In this document: positions 1 to 5,125 of the stretch, in pieces
Numbering within the stretch: position 1 is the first letter of the stretch
How the letters are laid out: each line of letters begins with the position of its first letter
DNA from: a bacterium
Lineage (GTDB): Bacteria; Blakebacterota; Blakebacteria; Blakebacterales; Blakebacteraceae
Direction: 5' to 3'
NCBI GenBank assembly: GCA_025774205.1
Contig: JALGWK010000038.1
Location: 1-8,666, forward strand
Length of the DNA stretch: 8,666 bases
Notes under the pieces: model-generated
Told to the model about the DNA's origin: nothing
Database searches by the model: none
The model's input: only the letters and a program-made list of their open reading frames with translations
Program-made: the position numbers and the translations under genes

Positions 1-141
1 ACACTTGACGACGGTGCCGATACCACAGGTGGGACACCAGATGTGCGGCATCCTGTCCATCCGGATGAACGGCGCGATCGGGTGATCCTCCGGCTGGACG
101 TTCTCTGTGTCGATGGTTGCTGTTTCAGTCTGAGCGCTCAT
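1..141 (-). CDS. korB: 2-oxoacid:ferredoxin oxidoreductase beta subunit, N-terminal part (cut by window edge)
   Basis: Only the first 47 residues are in the window; the gene continues past base 1. In 2-oxoacid:ferredoxin oxidoreductases the beta subunit binds thiamine pyrophosphate and one [4Fe-4S] cluster, and takes part in oxidative decarboxylation of a 2-oxoacid such as 2-oxoglutarate to the acyl-CoA with reduction of ferredoxin. What is visible is an acidic leader and then HIWCPTCGIGTVVKC (residues 33-47). The CPTCG pair (Cys36, Cys39) fits the first cluster ligands of this family. The ATG at 139-141 overlaps the stop of korA (ATGA), with GGGAG seven bases upstream as ribosome binding site. 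Order korD-korA-korB and family motifs support the call. Substrate choice (2-oxoglutarate versus another oxoacid) cannot be settled from this fragment. Confidence 0.88.
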   Translation of the reverse strand, partial: MSAQTETATIDTENVQPEDHPIAPFIRMDRMPHIWCPTCGIGTVVKC

Positions 142-905
142 TTGGCTGCTCCCAAGATTGCTTCGACGATCGTTTCGGGATCGTGAACTCCTCCACCGGG
201 GTGGGGGACACTGGTGGTCGTGCAGTTGCCGGCCGCGCAGCGCTCGACTTCGAGCACCACCTGGCCCATGTTGAGCTCGGGAACAACGAATCCCTTGATG
301 TTCTTCGCCAGCTCCCTGATCTGTTTCTCCGGGAACGGCCAGACAACGATCAGCCGGATCACCCCGACCTTGATCCCCTTCTCACGGGCTTGTTCTATCG
401 CCAGCCGGGCGACGCGCGACGTGATCCCGTAACTGATAACGACTATATCGGCTCCATCGCACTCTTCCTCCTCGAAGCGGACGATGTCATCGACGTTCTT
501 GTTGATCTTGTCCATCAGCCGGCTGACGAGCTTCCACTGGCCTTCGACAGTCATATCCGGATAACCGCGATGATCGTGGGTAAGTCCGGTCGTGTGGAAC
601 CGGTACCCGTCACCGACGCGGGCAAACTCGGGCACCAGCCCTCCGTTCGTCTCGTACGGCCAGTACTCGCCCGGTTTCTTGTCTGTCAGTTTTCGAGGGA
701 CGATGTCGATCTCATCGGGTTCGGGGATGATCACCTTCTCGGTCATGTGGCCGACACACTCATCCATCATGAAGAGGACCGGCACCCGGTATATCTCGGA
801 GAGGTTGAAGGCATCGATCATCAGGTCGAAAGACTCCTGCGGCGATTTCGGACACATGGCGATGATCTCGTAGTCACCGTGGGAACCCCACCTGGCCTGC
901 ATCAT
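138..905 (-). CDS. korA: 2-oxoacid:ferredoxin oxidoreductase alpha subunit, C-terminal portion (korA broken in two)
   Basis: These 255 residues form the larger, C-terminal part of KorA. They begin MMQARWGSHGDYE, which in intact relatives lies inside the pyrimidine-binding domain directly after an RGGPSTG...QGD segment. They run through the transketolase C-terminal-like domain, ending with VPELNMGQVVLEVER and a Gly-rich tail. The frame is shifted relative to the upstream piece (902-1225): ATG at 903-905 overlaps that piece's TGA at 902-904. A GGAGG seven bases before the second ATG (900-902) could serve as a ribosome binding site, so this half could be translated separately by coupling. Apart from its missing beginning it looks intact. 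It is either half of a pseudogene, one part of a genuinely split subunit, or the product of an assembly or sequencing deletion. It overlaps korB by ATGA. Confidence 0.85.
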   Translation of the reverse strand: MMQARWGSHGDYEIIAMCPKSPQESFDLMIDAFNLSEIYRVPVLFMMDECVGHMTEKVIIPEPDEIDIVPRKLTDKKPGEYWPYETNGGLVPEFARVGDGYRFHTTGLTHDHRGYPDMTVEGQWKLVSRLMDKINKNVDDIVRFEEEECDGADIVVISYGITSRVARLAIEQAREKGIKVGVIRLIVVWPFPEKQIRELAKNIKGFVVPELNMGQVVLEVERCAAGNCTTTSVPHPGGGVHDPETIVEAILGAAK

Positions 906-1225
906 GTGGCCTCCATCATCACTGCCAGACCGAGATTCTCCATCATGAGGCTGAAACCCGGCCCGCTGGTGACCGTCATCGATTTAGTGCCTGTGAACGC
1001 GGCACCGACGACGGCAGCCATGCTGGCCATTTCGTCCTCCATCTGGATGAAGGTGCCGCCCATCATCGGGAAGCGGCGGGACATGCGCTCCACGACTTCG
1101 GTCGAGGGCGTAATCGGGTAACCGGCCACGAACCTGCAGCCGGCCGCCATCGCGCCTTCACCGGCGGCGAAGTCGCCATCCAGGTAGTGGGCACCGGTCA
1201 GAACACCTAAGGGATCGGCTTTCAC
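902..1225 (-). CDS. korA: 2-oxoacid:ferredoxin oxidoreductase alpha subunit, N-terminal portion (truncated korA)
   Basis: These 107 residues are the start of KorA, the alpha subunit. Seen: YPITPST (residues 36-42), the family's conserved YPITP motif; QMEDEMA (61-67), carrying the acidic pair expected of this domain; and TSGPGFSLMMENLGLAVM (86-103). The frame then ends MMEAT-stop, where relatives continue with a strand and the RGGPSTG loop whose Arg contacts the 2-oxoacid carboxylate. Together the two halves make 362 residues, short of the roughly 375-385 typical of this subfamily. The start is GTG at 1223-1225, overlapping the korD stop (GTGA), with a near-perfect Shine-Dalgarno AAAGGAGG seven bases upstream. 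Alone this piece should not be catalytic. Family assignment is firm; whether the break is real is open. Confidence 0.85.
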   Translation of the reverse strand: MKADPLGVLTGAHYLDGDFAAGEGAMAAGCRFVAGYPITPSTEVVERMSRRFPMMGGTFIQMEDEMASMAAVVGAAFTGTKSMTVTSGPGFSLMMENLGLAVMMEAT

Positions 1226-1560
1226 CGGGCTTCCTCCTTTATCTCCTGCTCAGCCGGGGCCTCCGACGGATTCTCCTCGTCCTTGAGCTCGGCTTTGACA
1301 TCGTCGGGTATCGCAACACTGAAGATCGCGAAGTCGGGACAGATCATCTCACAGAGGTTGCAGTTGACGCACAGTCCGGTCTGGACGACCTCCGGGGGAT
1401 GATAACCCTTCTTGTTGAACCGCTGGGACATGACCAGCACGTCCTTCGGGCAGTACTCAACACAGAAACCGCACCCCTTGCAGCGGTCGTCGATGATGAG
1501 CACCTCGCCGTGCGGTATGGTGACCTGATCGAGGTCGAGTGGTTTGCGCCAGTATTTCAT
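1222..1560 (-). CDS. korD: 2x[4Fe-4S] ferredoxin, 2-oxoacid:ferredoxin oxidoreductase delta subunit
   Basis: This 112-residue protein has two classic CxxCxxCxxxCP clusters: Cys27/30/33/37 (CKGCGFCVEYCP) and Cys64/67/70/74 (CVNCNLCEMICP). Between them is the KGYHPPEV-type linker common in KorD subunits. It likely carries electrons from the TPP/[4Fe-4S] core of the oxidoreductase to soluble ferredoxin. The tail (residues 86-112) is acidic and low in complexity (DEENPSEAPAEQEIKEEAR) and probably flexible. I chose ATG at 1558-1560, which overlaps the TGA of the upstream regulator (TGATG). A TTG one codon earlier (1561-1563) is possible but unneeded. The ribosome binding site is GGAAGGA eight bases upstream. 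korA follows with a GTGA overlap, so production of the complex is translationally coupled. Being first in the D-A-B order is typical of four-subunit Kor operons; korC is not in the window. Confidence 0.92.
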   Translation of the reverse strand: MKYWRKPLDLDQVTIPHGEVLIIDDRCKGCGFCVEYCPKDVLVMSQRFNKKGYHPPEVVQTGLCVNCNLCEMICPDFAIFSVAIPDDVKAELKDEENPSEAPAEQEIKEEAR

Positions 1561-2153
1561 CAACCGGTTCCTTCCGTAATGGCGTGTTCCTGATGGTGCG
1601 CCTCATAGAGGGTGTTGTACGGGCAGCCGCCGAGGAGGTCGCCAACGGGACAGTCACGTTCAAGGTAGACAGCACAACGCAGGCAGTAGCTGTTCTCCAG
1701 CTCTTCGCCTGCGGGTCCTTCGAAGCTCAGCACTTCGGCAGAGAATTTCTCGAGCAGACGGGAGAGTTCTTCGATTTCAGCGGGATCGAACTGTTCGAGG
1801 ATGGGGGAGAGGCGTTCCGACTTCAGGTCCTCATAAGCCTGCACCAGTCGCTTCCCCTTCGGCTTCAGGGCCAGGAGAGTGGCCCTCCGATCGCCTTCGG
1901 AGGGAGTGCGGGCTACCAGATCCAGTCCTTCCAGCTTATCGATGTTCTTCGATGCCGCGGCATTGCTCACACCCAGGAGTTCGGCGATCTCACCGACCTG
2001 GTAGAGCTCGTTGTTCGACATCAGCTTGAGAAGGTAGAATTGGGATATCGTGAGGGGCAGGGAAGAGGCCTCCTCGAGAAAATGGCGCTCGAGGATTTCC
2101 CGAACCGTCGAGGCGAAGATATGGCTGTTCCGGAGGAGTCGATTGTAGTTCAT
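1560..2153 (-). CDS. MarR-family transcriptional regulator with C-terminal four-cysteine motif
   Basis: This 197-residue protein has a MarR winged-helix core. The sequence runs ISQFYLLKLM (36-45), the recognition helix region VGEIAELLGVSNAAASKNIDKLE (53-75), and the wing DLVARTPSEGDRRATLLALKPKG (78-100), followed by a long dimerisation helix (about 101-145). Ordinary MarR proteins stop at about 140-150 residues. Here about 50 more follow, with Cys157, Cys160, Cys168 and Cys177 in a C-x2-C-x7-C-x8-C pattern, suggestive of a Zn or Fe-S site. It is the first gene of the korDAB transcript and is tied to korD by TGATG, so it probably controls its own operon through the palindrome at 2241-2259. The ATG at 2151-2153 is the first possible start, since a TGA lies nine bases upstream in frame. 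The fold is well supported; ligand and direction of regulation are inferred. Confidence 0.88.
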   Translation of the reverse strand: MNYNRLLRNSHIFASTVREILERHFLEEASSLPLTISQFYLLKLMSNNELYQVGEIAELLGVSNAAASKNIDKLEGLDLVARTPSEGDRRATLLALKPKGKRLVQAYEDLKSERLSPILEQFDPAEIEELSRLLEKFSAEVLSFEGPAGEELENSYCLRCAVYLERDCPVGDLLGGCPYNTLYEAHHQEHAITEGTG

Positions 2154-2240
2154 CGCTCGTCAGGTCTCTCCGCTGCCGGGCATCCAATGAAGGATCCTGC
2201 GGCAGACAGCCAGGGGCTGCTTTCTGGCAGTTCCCGCAAC

Positions 2241-2259
2241 TAGTTAACCACGTTAACTA
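2241..2259. promoter_or_regulatory. Putative MarR operator, perfect 19-bp palindrome
   Basis: TAGTTAAC-CAC-GTTAACTA has eight-base arms that are exact reverse complements around a three-base centre. Arms of the TAGTTA/TAACTA type and this overall length are typical of sites bound by MarR dimers. The site lies 87 bases upstream of the MarR start and within or just downstream of the probable promoter of the marR-korDAB operon, which fits autoregulation. It is the strongest palindrome I saw in the window. Binding by this particular regulator is inferred from position and form only. Confidence 0.78.
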
Positions 2260-2262
2260 ACT

Positions 2263-2302
2263 TGTCAGCGTACAATATATGCTCACGTCAACCCTGTTGA
2301 AG
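2263..2302 (-). promoter_or_regulatory. Candidate promoter region of the marR-korDAB operon
   Basis: On the minus strand there is a TATATT (2274-2279), five of six bases of a -10 box, but with only a poor -35 match 16-18 bases upstream. Two -35-like hexamers, TTGACG (2286-2291) and CTGACA (2263-2268), are also present but lack good -10 partners at 17 bases. The palindrome at 2241-2259 would then sit at about +8 to +26, or in the spacer, depending on which is used. The promoter is very likely in this stretch, but the exact hexamers are uncertain. Confidence 0.3.
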
Positions 2303-2342
2303 GTAAAAATCGAATAACAGACATTTTTTTCCGAAATAGGTC

Positions 2343-2355
2343 ATCAAGCCTTGAT
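2343..2355. repeat. 13-bp palindrome ATCAAG-C-CTTGAT
   Basis: Six-base arms are exactly inverted around a single C. It lies in the middle of the divergent gap, 130 bases before the diguanylate cyclase start. It could be an operator for the cyclase gene, but no matching regulator is identified and a palindrome of this size can occur by chance. Confidence 0.35.
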
Positions 2356-2397
2356 TCCTATGAAGATAAGTGGTAACGAGCGGGTTCGATTATAGAA

Positions 2398-2450
2398 GGA
2401 TGTTGTCCCTTGTCGTGAGTTCGGTCTACGATCATATTGGCATAACATCC
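2398..2450 (+). repeat. Inverted repeat GGATGTT...AACATCC upstream of the diguanylate cyclase gene
   Basis: GGATGTT (2398-2404) and AACATCC (2444-2450) are exact inverted repeats. The stem can extend inward by a G-T wobble, a T-A pair and, after a mismatch, two C-G pairs, leaving a loop of about 29 bases. It ends 34 bases before the GTG start, so in a transcript it would form a leader hairpin. It does not resemble the conserved core of a GEMM c-di-GMP riboswitch as I know it, and there is no T-run. Function unknown. Confidence 0.35.
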
Positions 2451-2484
2451 ATCTGTAGCAGCCGTTGGCAATCACGATGATCCG

Positions 2485-3378
2485 GTGGACCGGGGAGGTC
2501 ACTCAGCACCAGTGACAGGTTATATCTCGGCATGGCTAATTCTTCTGGGCATGGTGGCCCTGGTGGCGTCCATCGTGAGGACCCAGCACTTGATCGGGAT
2601 CCTCCGCGACAAGCGTCCGTGGCCCTCCCTGCGGAACCTGATGGCTTTCCTCGCCATCGGATACGGCGTCTATCTGTACGCCATCGTCGCCAACATACCG
2701 ATGAACAAGGACCTCATCGCGGGTGAGATATTCTTTCTGGCCGCTCTTTTCATGCTCCTGGTGGTCCAGTACGCCTACCAGACCATCCATGACATCCTGC
2801 ATCTCGATGAACTGAAGCAGCTGGCCAATTCCGATGAACTGACCGGCCTGTTCAGCCGCCGGGCCATCCTGAAGCGGCTCGAGGATGAGTTCCAGAAAGC
2901 CGGGCGATTCGGTTTTTCCATGAGTGTGGCGATGATCGACATTGATCACTTCAAGGCAGTCAATGACACCTACACTCACGTGGCCGGTGACGAGGTCCTC
3001 CGGGAAGTGGCCAAGGTACTCCAGAAACGTCTGCGTAAGTTCGACGTTCTGGGGCGCGTCGGCGGTGACGAGTTCCTCTGCGTGCTGCCCGGTACCGGGG
3101 ACGTCGGAGCGATGACAACCGCCGAACGGATCAGAGAACGGGTCACCGAACTCCGCTTCGAGATCGTCGCTGCCGACAACCTCCGGGTTCTCAAGAACGG
3201 CGAAGAGACGGACAAGGAGACGTTCACCACCACCGTCTCGATCGGGGTTGCCACAATGCATAGCGGGATCGAGAACACAACCGAGCTGGTGCGGGCATCC
3301 GATGTCGCGCTCTACGCGGCCAAGGATGCGGGCCGAAATAAGGTCATGCTTGCGGACGTCGAGGACAGCGCCTGCTGA
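2485..3378 (+). CDS. Membrane-anchored diguanylate cyclase (GGDEF domain)
   Basis: This 297-residue protein has three hydrophobic segments (about 12-32, 50-71 and 77-97), a short linker helix, and a GGDEF domain from about residue 115. GGDEF domains join two GTP into cyclic di-GMP as dimers. Seen: DELTGLFSRR (117-126), metal-binding Asp in MIDIDHFKAVND (150-161), the active site RVGGDEF (191-197) and SIGVA (252-256). RKFD (184-187), exactly five residues before GGDEF, matches the RxxD inhibitory I-site, so product inhibition is expected. No known sensor domain is apparent; the N-terminal helices are probably the sensor or anchor. GTG at 2485 is the first start after an in-frame stop at 2443 but has no clear ribosome binding site. 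GTG 2512 (GGAGG 13 bases upstream) is an alternative. The target pathway is unknown. Confidence 0.93.
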   Translation: MDRGGHSAPVTGYISAWLILLGMVALVASIVRTQHLIGILRDKRPWPSLRNLMAFLAIGYGVYLYAIVANIPMNKDLIAGEIFFLAALFMLLVVQYAYQTIHDILHLDELKQLANSDELTGLFSRRAILKRLEDEFQKAGRFGFSMSVAMIDIDHFKAVNDTYTHVAGDEVLREVAKVLQKRLRKFDVLGRVGGDEFLCVLPGTGDVGAMTTAERIRERVTELRFEIVAADNLRVLKNGEETDKETFTTTVSIGVATMHSGIENTTELVRASDVALYAAKDAGRNKVMLADVEDSAC

Positions 3379-3392
3379 TCCCCGGTTTCACT

Positions 3393-3414
3393 CCACTCTC
3401 CATCCACTCTCCAT
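3393..3414. repeat. Tandem 11-bp duplication
   Basis: CCACTCTCCAT occurs twice head to tail (3393-3403 and 3404-3414), exact, in the short gap between the converging cyclase gene and the minus-strand operon. I see no clear rho-independent terminator for either gene in this gap. It looks like a slippage duplication rather than a functional site. Confidence 0.7.
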
Positions 3415-3436
3415 GGTTCAGATACAGGGAAGGCCC

Positions 3437-4051
3437 TCAGGAAGGGGTCTCGATCCGCGGCGCGAGGTCGGTGAGGCGCAGCCGGTAACGGCTGCCGACA
3501 CGTTCCCTGGTGATCCATCCCCGACGCTGGGCATGGAACAGGATCGTTCGGATGTCCTCCTGCTGGTCCCGCGGGAACTCGCCGAACACGTCCTGCTCTG
3601 AGGCTCCCTCTTCAGCGGCGATCAGATCAAGCATGCGTGCCAGACGGCCCTGCTGCAGACGCGCCCGGGCGTGGAGTGCGGTAAAGGAGTCCAGGTCGAG
3701 GACGTCAAGCTGGGTGATGCGCAGCTCTTCCATCTCGCGGCGGATCGAATCGGGTCGTTCCCGCCACATATTCCGGAAGCCCATCTCCCGACAGAGAGCC
3801 GCCTGTTCCTCCCACGCCTCGATCGAATCGGAGAAACGGTCCAGGGCGGCCTCGAAGTGTCCCTGTCTGACCAGGTCGCGGGCACGTTCGTGGGCGTCCC
3901 CGGCCCTCTCGACCAGGGCGCTGGTGGCTTCCGTCTCCTCTAAACTCTCTTCGACGATGTTCCTGATATCCTCCCGGTCGAGGTCATCGAGACCGGATCT
4001 GCGGCGGGATCGTCGGCGGAAGAGAGAGCGTATCCTGTCACTGAGAGGCAT
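3437..4051 (-). CDS. Uncharacterised cytoplasmic protein with helical middle and winged-helix-like C-terminus
   Basis: I do not recognise this 204-residue protein as a named family. It has no signal peptide or membrane segment. Its N-terminus is strongly basic (RSLFRRRSRRRSG, 8-20) and could contact membrane lipid, RNA or DNA. Residues 26-90 are predicted helical and TPR-like (AGDAHERARDLVRQGHFEAAL, 50-70, broadly resembles one TPR unit). Residues 160-195 (IRTILFHAQRRGWITRERVGSRYRLRLTD portion, 168-195) resemble the last helix and wing of a winged helix. It is third in a minus-strand operon, starting 15 bases after the barrel gene stops; the upstream ribosome binding site (GGGA) is weak. A regulatory or scaffold role for the transport operon is only a guess. 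The call as a real gene rests on spacing, codon pattern and even composition. Confidence 0.75.
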   Translation of the reverse strand: MPLSDRIRSLFRRRSRRRSGLDDLDREDIRNIVEESLEETEATSALVERAGDAHERARDLVRQGHFEAALDRFSDSIEAWEEQAALCREMGFRNMWRERPDSIRREMEELRITQLDVLDLDSFTALHARARLQQGRLARMLDLIAAEEGASEQDVFGEFPRDQQEDIRTILFHAQRRGWITRERVGSRYRLRLTDLAPRIETPS

Positions 4052-4066
4052 GGTCGTTCCCGGGGA

Positions 4067-5125
4067 TCAGAAGAAATTGACCTGCCACAGCAGGACGCCG
4101 CTGAGGCTGGGATCGAGTGTGTCATCAGTGGGGAAGGAACCGATCACGCCCACCTGGAGCCGTGACGACCGTGAGATGGAGATGTTCAGGTTGGGGGCCA
4201 GGAAGTACCACTCGTCCTGATCCGTGTCCTCGTTCTGATCGAACCTCTCGAGCCGCACCACCAGTTCGGTGTCCGGCGAGCCCGTCCGACGGGGCAGAGG
4301 GATGATGCCGGTCAAGGTCGCGGTCCACATCCCGGGGGACGTTCCGGTGGGGGCATCGAAGGAGGCCCAGTCATCGGCGTGCATGATCTCTCCCTCGAGG
4401 GCGAGTCCACCGGTGCTGAGTCGGGCGTCCACACCCCAGGCCAGATTGTCACGTCCATCGCGAGGCATTGCTGGTCCCAGGTGGAGCCAGCTGGCATTGG
4501 CTCCGATCTCCAGGTTACCCATCGGCAGAGTGGCTCGTACGACCACGTTCTTGCCTGTGTCGGTATCCTTCACAGCCGCCAATCCCGCGCCATTGAAGAT
4601 CCCGCCCCTGAGCGTGAATCCCTTTTCACCGGTGAGGGAGAACATCAGGCCGGTATCGAAGAAACCATACCTGAGGTCGCGTCCCACCTGGAGTGTGGCC
4701 ACCGCCCAGTCGACCGCGTCGAGCAGATGACGGGCCTGGGAACGGTCGCGACCGAACGGTTTCAGGATTCTGCCTCCGAGAAGGGTCAGGTTCTCATCGA
4801 CCTTCCAGCTCACGTTTGCCATCAGGAGGGAGAAACCACCGACCATGCTGGTCTTGATATCATATCCGATCTTGTCGTCGAGCTGACCGCGCACATAGAC
4901 CCGGGCCTGGGACAGGAAGAAGGAATGCCCGACATCTGTTGCCGGTGGTTCGACAGAGAGGAATCCTGCCGGATCGTTCATGAGCCGGGAGTTCCAGCCG
5001 GTGATGATGAAACCGTTGAGATCGGGTTCTCCACCGGTTGACTGGGCTGAGATGGTTCCGGCCCCGCTCGACATGGAGCCGATCGCAAGGAGCAGCACAA
5101 TGCTGAACGGGCGCAGGTATTTCAT
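4067..5125 (-). CDS. Outer-membrane beta-barrel, phosphate-selective porin (OprO/OprP)-like
   Basis: This 352-residue protein starts with a signal peptide (MKYLRP, hydrophobic core 8-17, probable cleavage after A27 in ISA-QST). The mature part shows repeated amphipathic strands typical of a porin: FFLSQARVYVRGQLDDKIGYDI (69-90) closely resembles the early strands of Porin_O_P barrels, followed by alternating GGRILKPFGRD, LRYGFFDTGLMFSL and LEIGANASWLHLG segments. It ends LLWQVNFF; a terminal Phe is the classic signal for Bam-dependent outer-membrane insertion. The ATG overlaps the permease stop (ATGA), so the two are translationally coupled, with AGAGAG five bases upstream. The partnership suggests it lets the permease's substrate cross the outer membrane; the name of the family does not imply phosphate specificity here. 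Fold confidence is good, substrate unknown. Confidence 0.8.
   Translation of the reverse strand: MKYLRPFSIVLLLAIGSMSSGAGTISAQSTGGEPDLNGFIITGWNSRLMNDPAGFLSVEPPATDVGHSFFLSQARVYVRGQLDDKIGYDIKTSMVGGFSLLMANVSWKVDENLTLLGGRILKPFGRDRSQARHLLDAVDWAVATLQVGRDLRYGFFDTGLMFSLTGEKGFTLRGGIFNGAGLAAVKDTDTGKNVVVRATLPMGNLEIGANASWLHLGPAMPRDGRDNLAWGVDARLSTGGLALEGEIMHADDWASFDAPTGTSPGMWTATLTGIIPLPRRTGSPDTELVVRLERFDQNEDTDQDEWYFLAPNLNISISRSSRLQVGVIGSFPTDDTLDPSLSGVLLWQVNFF

Larger units (their letters stand above)
2154..2484. other. 331-base divergent intergenic region
   Basis: This gap separates the minus-strand marR-kor operon from the plus-strand diguanylate cyclase and is visibly richer in A+T than its surroundings. 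I find no convincing short gene in it. It holds a perfect 19-bp palindrome (2241-2259) close to the kor side, a 13-bp palindrome ATCAAG-C-CTTGAT (2343-2355) in the middle, and a pair of 7-base inverted repeats GGATGTT/AACATCC (2398-2404 and 2444-2450) just before the cyclase gene. A run of seven T (2324-2330) reads as an A-tract on the minus strand, upstream of the likely kor promoter, and could act as an UP-like element. A promoter for the cyclase is not obvious. Confidence 0.6.

Noticed and set aside
895-912. Programmed ribosomal frameshift joining the two korA halves
   Set aside because: There is no slippery heptamer at the junction, and a frameshift would still leave out the conserved RGGPSTG segment.
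117-1121. Long plus-strand open frame (334 codons) opposite korA
   Set aside because: It is antisense to clear Kor motifs, has no family resemblance and is explained by GC-rich codon bias on the opposite strand.
2398-2450. c-di-GMP (GEMM) riboswitch before the diguanylate cyclase
   Set aside because: The stretch has a hairpin but lacks the conserved GEMM core sequences, and there is no terminator or masked ribosome binding site.
2536-3261. Minus-strand open frame (241 codons) opposite the GGDEF gene
   Set aside because: The plus strand carries a complete diguanylate cyclase with all catalytic motifs; the antisense product has no recognisable features.
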